Below the pieces are notes generated by a model. The model made no database searches. It had not been told where the DNA came from and was given only the letters and a program-made list of their open reading frames with translations. A stretch of DNA of 64,000 nt from Opisthorchis felineus. Taxonomy: Eukaryota; Platyhelminthes; Trematoda; Opisthorchiida; Opisthorchiidae. The DNA is taken from assembly GCA_004794785.1 (NCBI GenBank), contig SJOL01008653.1:418220-482219 (forward strand), in the 5' to 3' direction. Of the stretch, positions 43,101-56,413 are shown in pieces (positions within the stretch are counted from its first letter, which is position 1; each line of letters opens with the position of its first letter). Both the position numbers and the translations under genes were made by a program.

Positions 43101-46100
43101 AACCATTTGTCTTGCCTACGGAGCCTGTCAAAAGTCATTCTCAGAGGCTCAATTCCAAGTTTTTGTGTTCGCATTAGTATGATCGCCTACATAAGTGCTT
43201 CGATATCATTCGAAAAGTTAGTTTTCAAGGTTGTCTTGGAGCACCCCGTGTGTGTCCACGAACCTAATGTTGCCACCTAAGCATCAATTTCTGGTGTCTT
43301 CCTAGGGCTTTTCTTCATTTTGTCCGCTTGGCATTTCGGTAGAACTCATGAAGCTAATATGCTGCTCTCAGCAGCTACTGAAATGGTGGGAGATGAATTC
43401 ACGTGGAATATTTGGTTGGTAGTGTATTGTGTATGTATACAATTTCACAAGAGCAACATTGTTGCTCCGTTAGGTTGCTCTTTCGTGAGTGCAGCCCGCA
43501 TTTCTATCTTGAGTTAGCCTGACTAATTTGGGGGTTCTGTATTGCTCTATGGTATGACGGTTCGCCTCCATTTGTAGTGCTTTGGTGATTGATAATGTCC
43601 GCTGCATCGGCTCATTGGTCAAATTTATTCCGAAAGTGTTCATTCCTAGCAAATGTTTAGACCCTTTTATTCTCTTTTGAATGATATGCTTGATATGTTG
43701 CGCAGACGTTTCTTCAGCTCAGAATCTTGTCACTTCCACTTACTAAACGATGGTTTGAATGGTGTTACCTTCATCCATTTTTATAGCGTGGCTGCACAAT
43801 AAACACTCAGATACACCTCAGCCGAGCCTTTGGATGCCTAATGCGTGTGATTGCAGATCTGATTGTGGAACTTCGCGAAGAAGCAGGTTCCTTCAACAGT
43901 ACTATCCGTCGTTGTGTCTCAGTTCCAGCCTCTTTCGCTCCTCCACCATCTGTGTACGAACAACAAAAACAGCTTCCTGTTTACAGCTCGTCGACAAGCG
44001 TTAGCTCATCCGGTTCTACTGCAACGACGATATCCACGTGTACCAATCCACATACATTACTTTTATCCTCTCCAATGTCCACTACGAATCTAGCATCGAA
44101 TGCCTTCACTACGCGTCCCTTCGGCTCGTCATTCACTGAGTTCCAGCCTCAATTGTTCCAACCAAATCATTCCGTTCAAATCACTCTCCCATTGCTAGGC
44201 ACTTCCGGGCAGTCAAACAGATTAGTGTCAACTGTGCGCCCACCAAGTTTCCCATCCAGGGCGCACGTATCGGAGCCCGATTTTGCTGAGCTCATGGCCG
44301 CTGTTGGAGTCGTCCTTTCCCCGGTTTGGCAGTGGTTATCACATGCTTTAGATAACCTCGAGTCCCAACTACGTTTCTCGTCCGCTTGGGCCATTCGCTT
44401 CAAGCGAACAGGCAATGAAGTAGCGGATGGTGAGTTTTCATTGCGTTTCCTGCTCGCTCCTCTCTTGCTCCCCCCCCCCCCCCCCCCCCCCCCCCGATAG
44501 TCCCATTTCAACATGTACCAAAGACTGTGTATTGCACATGTGTCTCAAGCACACCGTTACTTGGTAACACATCTGTTGTGCATGTATCCTTTTGAGCTGT
44601 CGAATTTGCAGATTATCTTAACTGTATTCCCAACGCTTAACAAGTACGGATGATAGTTGTACTTATCTGACGGCGGCGAAGCATCAGTGTTGAACACTGA
44701 TGTCATGCTGTCGATGATGATGATCTGACAGTAGCGGACCGCAGTATGCCGTGTGATGTATCATGTAGCTTTTCTGCATCATTGAGTTCTAGTTTTACCT
44801 GGTATGTCTTCCAGACCGGCCTGTAGGGAATGATACGACCGTTTAATTGTTTTTCCAACCAATTTTACACTATGTATCCCTTCATAGTACATCAGAAAAA
44901 CGCACAATCTGGTTTCACCGTATACGTACCTACATATGTGAGTGATGAACCATTCCCCAGTAAACAAATTCCAACCGAATACTTGCGTGCAAATGTCACT
45001 TCAACCTTGTGAACTCCTTAGTCGGTAAAAGACTTGCGACAGGTTTTATTCCCAAGATACTCGCAAAAAGTACGATAATCCGGTCGCAATATGTGGTTCG
45101 ACAGTATGTTAGCTGCGTTTGCTTCGCAGTTGCGCCTGTGTGTTGGGAGTTGGCGGGAGATATGACCACTTGAAAGCAGTCGAGTGTTGTTCGAATTTTT
45201 TTCGCGCTCCTCGTTGAAGACTTGATGGTTACCAAACCTATGGGACATAGATCTATTTATAATTTCAATTTTGAAGGGGAATTTGTTTATGTGAAAAGTA
45301 ATTCACTAGGCGTTTCCTCTTGGTTTGGTTTCATCTGATGGCTATAACGTTTGTCGCAGCACCAAGCAGTCACTAATCACGTTTGTTTTCATGGTGAATA
45401 TAAATAAAATCAATAGAGGTCGGAACTTTGTCCCTGTTCTTATATCAGAGCGTCCCCATAAAGCGCTTTTGAGTTGTTAGCAAGCTTTCCGGATATCAGT
45501 ACCTACGTGTTTTTTTAATGTCTGATTACACGGCTGTTCATAATTGTCTTGCTCATTACACCTCAATTGTCTCGTAGAATACCGAACGAGAATGAATTTA
45601 GAGATCCTTTCTGTTTGTCTAAGTTAGTACTAACCTGTCCGTTTCCGTGGTCATTCGCTTGTCTAAGTCTCTTGTCATTTGCTATGGGGCAACTGTGACA
45701 TCTTGACTTCTTGTTTTCAGCTACGAGTGCTGATCGACAGGATATTGGTTCTACAGCCGTAAGTTATTGTCATTCTTTCTCTTTGCTTCTTAGTTTTTGA
45801 AATTGACGGTTTTTTACTTGTCTGGAAATTTAGAGATAAAGGATTTGAAGAGTTCAAGAAGCTCTCATCATGTATTTTCAATGACTAAATGTCCTTTGGA
45901 TCGTGATTGCGAATAAATTGATTATAGCTTTCATCGCTCCAACCAATCGAACGCCAACGACAGAGATTGACTTTAACTAGTTTATATTACGCATGCTTCA
46001 CAAATTAACCTTGAGGTACCCTTTCGGTGCATAGTTGCGATGCAGGCGGGGGGAAGCACGATGGCCGAAATACGACCAGCATGTCCAAACCTAGACGGGA

Positions 46101-49100
46101 GTGAGAAACCTGCTTTGGGGTTGAACTGCTGGCCTTCCGGTCAGTAGGTTCGAGTCCTGAGTTTTGAATAACGAAATTCAAGCGACCCGGAAAATCGGAT
46201 TGAGACATTCTTCCATTAAGAAATTCTGCAGTATAAATTTGTCTTTCGTTGAGCTGCCATAGAGCTAAAGATAGTGAGGCCAGTCAGTTTACCAGCTATA
46301 AGTCATGTACCAAGGGTACGTTAGTTCCGCTGCTACAGTTTCGGTTACCGGAAAAAAGGAGAGCTTCGAAAATGGTAGACGATTGAGGTCAGTGGCGTTC
46401 GTGCTATCTGATTGAGCGCTTGGAGGTAAAGGCACCTTAAAACGCTTGCCATAGGTCATTACTAGGTCGCCGTCTTAGCCACTCTTTTGTATTCTTATCA
46501 CTTTAAAGCCGCAAGTATAAGTAAATAGACTTTGTGGTTGTATATCATTGAAGCATCACTGTCAACACTGGTGTTGCTGTCTCTGATAATAATGGTGATG
46601 ACCGCGTGGGAGATATAGCCAAGCATTGGAGGCGATCGCATAATCTGTTCGCATCGTATATTGCTCTGAGGGAACCGGAAGCTGGGTAGTTACGCTTTGG
46701 GGGCAATAGCTTTGATGCATTAGCGCCACTGATAGTGTGATTGAGCCATGTCTGCCAGTGTCATTAGCCAGTGCTTGGATCCCCATCCAGGGGGCGGCAG
46801 TTGTCTGCCCGACTCAGTTTATTGGTTAGTGTTTTCATATTTCGTTGCCAATTCATGGGCTGTCTACATCTTGCTCGCTTGCACTCAGCACAGAGCTGGG
46901 GAACAGAGCTCTCCGAGACAGACGGTCCTCCGGCATGCGAAGTACATGTACTAACCAGTAGTAGTAGCTCATCCATGGCTGTGAAGTTTCTGCTCCTTGA
47001 ATCCATCCGGCGCACCTCAGCTCTGATAATCCGATGTTCCCACCAGACCGGCCAATACATCGGAGACACCAATGGTCAAACATTGACAGGATGTGTGCCT
47101 GTATAGGCCGGGTTTTTTTTATACATAAAGCAGTATGGATTGCAGCGCCATGGTGTATACCCTGTCCTTTACAGACACTGATGTCACACCAGCGCCATAG
47201 GTCTCCCAGATTCAAAAAAGTGATTCGAGGTGCAATCTCGTCTCTTGCCAGTCCACCGGAACTTATAAAACTACCCAGGTAGACAGATTTAGCTACCGCA
47301 CCGATTGGCTGGTCTGCATGCTTGAGCTTTTGGTTTGACCCACGCAGTCCTGTTGCACCGCTAGAGTTTGCAGGTGTGAAGTGCATACCAAACTGGTCCA
47401 ACAGAATCATTTAGGTTAGTTAAAATGACTTGCATCGTTGAAGAGTCTGAGCTGAGGGAAGAAATATCGCTCGCATACTCAACGTCTGTGAGCGAACGCC
47501 ACGGGAGCATGTCTATTGCCATAGGTTTCAGAGGACATAAACTTTTCAAACAGCCCGTCATTAACAAAGTTGAAGAGAAATGATGAGAAAGGGCAGCCTT
47601 GTCTCACATCTCTGAACGTGGCGAACTCAGGCGAAAGCTTGCTGTATACTCTCACCTGTCCACACTTGTTCGAGTGCAGTGGCTTCCTAAGGGGTATGTG
47701 TCCAGAGTGGGCACCGCCAAAGTTTCTGACAATCTAAAGAGTCAAATGTATCCTTTAAAGCAAGGAAAACGTCCAGCGTTGGATGCTTGGAGGAGTGGCG
47801 CTATTCAAGTGCTTGTCTCGAAGTAGAGATATGGTCAATGCATCTTCGGCCAGGGCGAATCCCAGCTTAATTTTTCCTCTCTTGGTAATCGATCATCCTG
47901 CGCAAAATAGTTTAGTTTAATGTTCATCTTAGGATGTATTAACTCTGACAGAAATATGTCTGATGAATTTAGTTTACGGATTTCAAAGGCCTTAATCACC
48001 TTCGCCAATTGGCGTTACTTGTAGCGTCGAAAACGTCACTATGCTACAGTAAGGGCGGTATTGTACGCTTGAGAGACATTGCCTCTGCGGACAGAGAATG
48101 TGAGGCGCCTTCAGGTTTTCGACCACCAAAGTCTCAGAAGTGTTGCTGATGTCGATGGCGCCAACGAATTCGTAACGAAGTCATCATAAAACATATTTGG
48201 TTGTAAGGCAGATACTTCAGTCGAGGAAAACATCTAGTACCGTCAACTGTGGTGGATCGGTAATGCGACGCACATGCCGAAATATCGTATCCGTGTCTCT
48301 TTCAGAATGGCGCACATTGCAAGGTGGACATGGTGTGACTTGACAGAAGTGTATGAAAGGGATTGCGAAGAGTTCATTTGTTGCTGGCGCTTCCCATGCT
48401 GGTCTGGTGACATTGCAATAAGTGACGGTTAATCGATGACCGTGGCATTCGTGCTATCAGTTTCATTCCAGATTGTATAGTTGAGTGTTTAGAGGTGTAA
48501 ATAAGTCAGAATGCTTGGGGCAAACTAGCACCATGTCCCTTCCTCATCAACTCTTTATTTTTTCATTCTAAGACTTTAAATGTAAATGAGCGTTGTGGTT
48601 GCCAGGTAGTGGTCACATCGATGTTTCAATCTGAGTGATGGTGACCATATCGTCACATAATATGTCTGTCTGAGGGTTTACCCTGCACCTCGTAATTGGC
48701 TTTTCGATTGAGTTTGAGTTTTTGGAAGAATCCCAGTGATATTTTCTGCCCTAAAATAAATACACGGTCGTGTGGAGTGAATGGAAGTCGATCCTGTCTT
48801 AATAGCCCGCCGATTGACGGGATATACGTCCTTTGAAGCAACACCGGTCCTTCAGGACATCTTCAATTAACTGAACTTCCCCGTATTCCATTATCCCTTC
48901 TTGAAGCAGACATCAGCGACTCTATCTGGACGATCGACTGGTTCCTTCAATGTGTTAACTATCGGTCGGTCTGGAACAAATGCTCGTCCCACGGCCACTT
49001 TTTCATCTTCACATGGTGGTTCGACCGGCTCAGAATCCGTGGCACATGCGGATGGCACTGTACTAACTCAGCGAACTGATTTACTGTCGTACGTGTTTTC

Positions 49101-52100
49101 TTTGATGCGGGCTTCTGGTGGTGATCACGGAGACAGTGTACCGTCTGTGTCAGCTTCAGCGAGCAAACACTTGGCCTATGTGCTGGATGCGCTCTTGTAC
49201 TTCTTCAAAGCCTTCGGAACAGCCTGGCCCTCAGGGGTTACACGTCAGCTTTTGGCGGACGCAGCTCGCGACAAAGGAGCCATTTTGGAAATGACCGATC
49301 TACCGGGCCGGGAAGCCGAGGTGGGTTGGTGATTGTTCTGTCCTATCCTATACAAACTGTCGTTCCTCTCTACTCCTCAATATTTTACTTGTATGTGTGC
49401 AGCATTACGTCACATCGTAAGTTCATGTCGTGGTCACTTACAACGTGCTCGCTCAACAAGGATCGTAGTACAGACATCGATCCTAAATGAGAAACCTCAA
49501 TAAATGCACTAATCTCTCTGGTTGAAATAATTTCAACGAATCAAGCCGTTTTTCGTAGTGGTTACTCTCACTAAGCAGAAACGCACTTAGAACACAATAG
49601 GAATTGGAAACGAATGTCTTGTCATTCGGGACGGCAACATATTTTGATCGCAGTTGTACGGACGAGTGAAATGCGGGGAATCGGCTGTGCGAACCGAAGG
49701 CGTGCTTATTTTGTGGAGGTGGTTCCCTTGCTTGTCCATACACACCCCTGCAAAGGAATCAACCAGGCAATCTCATTGTGTTGGGATTGCCTATTATTTA
49801 TCTCACTAATATCTTATAAGCATCAAATGCCTGCTCAATTTAACATGCAAGAAGTGCACTGTGGTTTGCTTAACTTTCAGCGCGGTAGTTGATTGAATGG
49901 CTGTGGTTTCCTGTTACTTGAAGGGTAGAGGATAATTCCTTCGTCCGATCCCTGTACCACGTGCATGTAGGGCGTGTTCAGATGGCAGTACCAGGTTGAC
50001 TGGATAGCTAGCTAGCTCACTATAACCTCCACTTCATCTTGGTGGAAAGCGCGTTCATGTGATGTGTGCTTTAAAAAGTGTACTCCTCAGACCATCAATC
50101 TTCTGCATGCACAACCTTGCATTTCATACCCGACGCCTGTGGTGTACGCATTCAGAAAAATCCTTCATAATATCAGGTAGCTGGTACTTTAAAGTAGGCA
50201 CGTTGCTTCTGGTACTGGAGGGTATATCTCTTCCCCTACTCCTGTAATACACTCGTGGGTTATTGGAAAAAGTCGTGGGTTTTGTTTGACCCGTCGAGTA
50301 GTAGATTAGAACACTTAAACTGAGTGAAGTTGGACAATTGTTGTCGTGATGTTTTGTGCATCGTGTTCGATCGTCCACCCTACTGGATCAAAATATTTCT
50401 GCGTGTGATTTGCTGAGATCGCCCCATCGTACTTTCGAGTTTGCAATGAAATAGGCTATCCCGGGGTGGCTGCTGTACACTTGACGCCAATTTCACTTTG
50501 TTACCACCCTCAGCATAGCTTTTGTTGTGTAGCAGTGTGCACAGTATCTGCTTGTAACCTGTGCTTCGTATCTCGGATGTCGTAATCCTTTCCTAAGCTT
50601 TGCGTTTATCCGAATTCCGATCAAGCACCTTGGCCTATTTGCTAAGCTCGGTTAAGACCGCAACGACATTCTCATCCATCTACGTAGTGTGGCAGATCTC
50701 GCAGCAAAGGTTTTTGGGTGCTTCATGTTGGTCAATCAGAGTAGCCCACTCAGTGACCAGCTACAGTGTATGTGTCCAACGGATGCTCGGAACTGGTGCG
50801 CAATTCCAGTAACCACTTAGGTGAAGATTTATGGACCGTCTTGAACAATGAATTTTGAATTTTGAACAGTGAATTTTTACGAACCATTTTTCTTATTGCA
50901 CTCAAGGATGTTGCTTGGACGTTAGTCTTTTCGAAATATATTCCCAAATACCTATGCGCGGGGCCACTAGACAATACTTCTTTACGCGAAAGCCTTTTAA
51001 AACTAGAATTAAAAAGTGGTCATAACAGATCTGGCGGAGGCGTTCGTTGAAATTTAGTCCGGAAAGCTTTACTAATTTTTTTCTGTTTGTTCTAGTTCAT
51101 TACATACATGAAACAGAAAACAAAAGGATCTATGCGTACCAGAACTGCTAAAGCCTATATACCAAACAAAGGAAACTTTCCCGAATGAAAATGGTCCGCC
51201 CAGCCATTTTTGCACGACATGGTAATGCATCGCGTTATACTTTAGAAGCTTATTGAAGGAAATTTTTGCCCTACAGAACAATGTAACACCCCGAGTGAAG
51301 CTAAAACGTTCCTTTTTTTGCTCGTACGATCAAACAACTATCTTTATATTTTTGTTGTGAAAGGATGTTGGCGTTAGCTCTTCACTGTGAACTGATAAGC
51401 TGTCGTGGCATTGAGATCCCATCGTGTTTTGCATAAATACATCTTTCCAAGTTTTATGAGAATAATATAGAGCTCGATGATGCAAATCCAACGACACTTT
51501 GGCTGAACTCATCTTTCACTCATCTTTTACTTTGCCTATCCATACGACGTGCCCATCGTCGAGGGCGTTAAAGCAAAGGATCACGTGATTACCCTTATTG
51601 TTGCCCCATCAATGAATATATGGAAGGAGTCGGGAACTAAATGCACTAAGTGTATATTTTCAATGCTACCAGTTTTATTCATACAATGTTTCTGGCAGTG
51701 GTCCGTTCATTTCTGACACTCGATTATTCAGTATTCAGAGTACTCCATAAGATATCTATATGGGCAAAGTAGAAAACTATAGTGACATCTGAATATTCCT
51801 CGTATTGGACCAGGTAAAGTATTGTCGGGTTCGTATTGTCAGTTTTTTTTAATAAACATCGAAAAAAACGTAAAATGTCATTGTCGAAACATGAGCAAAG
51901 CTCACCGTATCTGCGCAACTGTTCTTTGTGAATCAACTAATTGGATAGTTGTTTGCTTATGCCAGAAAAACGGAAATTCTAACTTAATTATGGTCGCGGT
52001 AATGTCCCTTTTAGGCTTCTGTACACATTTCCTCGATGCCTCCGTCAGGACTGGGCTGCATTATTGTGAGTAGTTTACTTCACAAAGAGATATCAGTTTT

Positions 52101-55100
52101 GTAGCAGGTATTCTGTTGTACTTTTATGGTGTTTGTTGCACTGTGGATTTGCATCATCATCATCATCATGGACAGCACGATATCAGTGTTCAGCACTGAT
52201 GCTTCGCAACCATGATTTATTTGAAAGCCTTATTGTGAAGAAAAGAATAAAGGTGGATTGAGAATGGACTTAGTGCTAGCTTACTGCAATCATTCCGAGG
52301 TGCCTACACTTCCAGACACTTATTCAAGCAATCTGGATAGAAATGACAACAGGAACGCCACTGACATCGGTTGGCAGCCATATCTTGCAATGTCTCCAAC
52401 CAGGCGCAGTGGGGATCACGCGGTCCGCATCCTGGAGGGTGAGTAGCACCGACAGCACCCAAGCATTTCGTAATCTCCTTCATACCCGTCTGTCGAGTCA
52501 AGGGTTGGCCACTTCTCTGCTTCCGCCACTCTGAATGGGGCATGGAAAACAGCACTCTCTTCGGCAAACGATGGTTAGGCATACGCCACACGTGTCACAA
52601 CCAACGCAGCTTCTGGTGCCGGACACATTCTTCAATGGAAGTACCCGTTGCACAACCGAAAACTCGCATCCTAATTACCTCGTTACGGATACGCCGACAC
52701 CAACCCACACGAGCTATGGTTCTGAGACAACGATTGTCAAACACCTGAAGACGTCTCAGTTCCGCTGCTCGAACAGGCCAAGTCTCACAGCCATACAACA
52801 AAACAGCCCGCACTGTAGCTTGATAAACACGTCCCTTGAGATTCAGGGATACACCACTTTGACGCCATAGGTGCCTCAAATTAGCAAACGCCACCCGAGC
52901 CTTGGAGATTCGTGCATTGACCTGATCTGTCATACTACAATCACAACTAATACAACTTCCAAGATACGTAAAACGCTCCACAACTTCCAGTGCCTCTCCC
53001 TGGATTGCAGGTGGCGTGTTCAATGACTGCATGTCCAGCAGCATGACCTTACACTTTGTGGGTGCAAAGTGCATACCCCAAAGGACGGGATGACTTTGGT
53101 CGGTTCATCCATGACTGTTCGTCATGACTGTACCTGGCCTTCAACTCCACTCATGTATCCCACTCCTGGCAACGTCACAGTGTCACTTGAATGTGGTCGC
53201 CCGGTCGATCCAAAAGCCGTTCGTTGTTCCTTTAGTCTTCACCAATGTCGAATGTTATGTCACTACTGATTAGGTTGACTCAAATTGTCGTTGGCCTACC
53301 TATATTTTTGTCATTATCAATCACATTTCAGTCTATCGATTCGTCCGGTTCGCTCTCTAGGACCCATAACATAACTCAATTGGAACGTGACAGCCGCGGG
53401 ACTAGTGGTGAGTTGTATTCCAAGAGTTTTGCCCACTGTGTTAAATCGGTTAGTGAACTTTTGAATGAAGTCAAACCTATAATTTATTACTTCCGGAAAT
53501 CATTGTATCAATCATTTAAGCTCGAATGATCGTGTTCTCCGGCACCTCGTATTTATGTCAAGACTGGCATCCTTGGTGACCAGCCACTGTTGGTGGGTTA
53601 ATCTGTGCCGTGTGCCAGCCAGATTAGCACAGATTGACTGATGAAAACCTCATTTGAAGCTCACTGCTAGCAGCTCCTGATTTCCGTTTGGTACTTTAGT
53701 TGGCACATCTATCCACTTCAAGAATAGTGTATTATTTCCTTATGCGTTTTGCAGCCATCGTATATTCCAATGCGTAGGAGGCAGTATCACTAAAAACCGA
53801 GTGTCACGGTGATGTTGCCGGCAGTGTCAGTCTCCTGTCACAAGGATGAGGTTATTATGAGAATCAGTTGTGCAAGGTAAATGCGATTGTATTCATCTTC
53901 AACTACTGTCGAACGTCGCGAAGAACGATTTAGCTTGTCTTGGCTTGGAAGGAACACTCCATGGACTGTGCGGATAAATTATTCACGTACCTCAAATTTG
54001 CCAACTTCTCAGTGCTACACTGAAACTAGTGCATTAATATTGTGAGTACTCTTTATAACCTGCAATATTCCTAACAGTCCCTCATAACGAACAGGTTTAT
54101 CGTCCGCAAAAATTGTCACCATCGTAAAAGTTAGGAAAACACCTTCAGGAAGCCATCGATTTATAACCGCCATCTGGAATTTCACCAATGGCTCTCGTTT
54201 GGATCCGAATTCCTGTGCGGCCTCTTTGTGACTAATTTCACCGCTGCGAGCGTTCTTTACAGCGATGAAATCTCTAGTATCAGAGCTACCTGAAGTTGTC
54301 AGTTTTTTTTTCACAGTTATGCTAAACGTTTCACAGGTGATGACACGAACGTGCATAGTGTAGCATCGCAAAGCGATATTCTATTTTAAGATTCTGCTAT
54401 AGCGAGGAAAGGCCATTTTGCCTGGACCGACGCGTATTCTAGCAGCAAGCCTCCTCCTAGAGGAGATCGTATTACAGAAGAGACCGCTTGTGTTCGGTTC
54501 CTTAAAGTGATCTCTCTTAGGAAGACAAATGTTCGGTAACAGATAAACGTTCACAAGCGATTGCTTGTGACCGGTCTTTTGAAGTGGTCTTTCCCTGTGA
54601 GCTTCTACTAAAAACTCCGAAATTTCAAATCCGTATTCCAGAATCAGACGGATAGCAGTGTATTCGGAAGCTTTGTGTTAGCCAGTCCTGTCGTCCGTCA
54701 GAGAGAAACCTTTGAAAGCTTAGTTTAGAGATCCGTCCTTGGAGCAACGGCTGTCGACCTCATTACGACCCTGCGCCTGCGCCTTCCCCCTATCCTTTCA
54801 TTCATGTTCAGCACATCACGCTGGCCTTTGATACGACACTATCAGTGAGCATGTGCGGGCAGTACTGCTGCTGTTTATTGACCACACGTGATTTATTCAC
54901 CGTCAGGCCCCCATCCTTAAGTGATGAAGAGCCTTTCCCCCATATGCAACCTGGGGCAGCAGAGAGCAAGTACTCTGTCGCATCCTGATTAACGTGTCAA
55001 GGCACTGAAAATTATAGAAAAATCACTGTAATGAGTAGCCTGAAGTGCTGTTTGATCCTCTGTGGTCACTATTATCCGTAAAGCCTTCGTGTGCGGCTTA

Positions 55101-56362
55101 AATGTCTAATCAAGCAAGCACGCATACATTTGAGATCTTTGATAAGCACGAGAGATCCAACCAATAATTCCCCGCTCGAACTACATTCGGCGAGTTTGTT
55201 TGACTAGTACTGCTCGCAAGCGCTTGTATTTTGAGGACAAGGTAGACTTTCCTTTTCCCCGATTTCATAGGGAAGACTTACATTTCGCTGTCGCGTCCTG
55301 ACATCACATGAATGTCGTTTGGCGAGCTCCCATAGGTTTCGCCATTTATGCGTGTTTGTGCGTTCTCACCGCTAAATCCACAGTCCACTTGTTGAAGTCC
55401 AACCTATCTGTCTGTCCCACTTTCTTAGAGGGTCGAATATACTCATATTCCGTCAATCGTTTAACGCAGCTGTAGCGCTGCGCAGTCTTGCCTGAGGAGC
55501 GGGAGTACCCACCCAGTATCCTGCACATACCTGTCACGCAAACCCGAAGAGGGAGCGACCTCTGTCGTTTCTCGTGAGTGATGCGTGCGCCAGACGCAGG
55601 TGCGTACGTGACCACATTCGTGTGAAGGTGCGATGCATGGACTGAATGATTGGAAAACAGCGAAACGCTCGGGTTTTGAGGAAGCCGTGCAGTCACATCC
55701 GTGAATAAATAACAGGAAGGTATTAATTCGAAGCGCTGTACTCAGATCAGTTCCATCCTCAGCGGTGTTGTTCTTAACCAGACTCTGCCTGTCAGCAGGG
55801 GTCATTTCTATCTGCAACATAGAACTCCACTGCGGTGTACAACCCCGCCCTTTGCTTGATTCAGCACAGCTCGATATTTCTGGTATTTATTTAGCCAGAA
55901 AGAAAAGAGCAAGCACTTACAGGCATAACGATAACAGCACAATCAATGTTTGTTTTCATTCTGCTTGCAACTACAGAGCCGGCTTCTTGCCTAATTGGTC
56001 AGATAACCCAACGTGAGGACTCATTCTTCCGTCGGTCAGAGAGTATTTTATCGCTGTCTGGCTTTGGTTTGGACCTGATTGACACACCCTTATCAGACTC
56101 ATTGCCGTTGGCCATGCAACCACAGCGGCTGCACCCCACCTCCACGCGGACTGAACTGTTTGGACCTGCCCGGTAAGTCTTGCAATGCGGATACTGGTGT
56201 GCTGAAATAGATCAGTCACACATCACCCCACACGCTTGCATGCTTTTTCCTATGCCTTAGTCTGATAAAACTTGCTTAGCTTTACGTTTGGTCGTCATGT
56301 TTCAGACTGCTTTGTAACCTTCGTGCGCTTCTCATTCTAGGGTTCGGATGTTCGTTAGCAGT

Positions 56363-56413
<51 letters not shown>

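Noticed and set aside
43841..44500. Reading on past 44429 into the Pro-coding C run as protein
   Set aside because: A GTGAGT donor at 44430 fits the following micro-exon; the proline run is intronic.
44176..44514. Minus-strand frame with poly-Gly
   Set aside because: Antisense of a conserved UBR5 exon and the C run.
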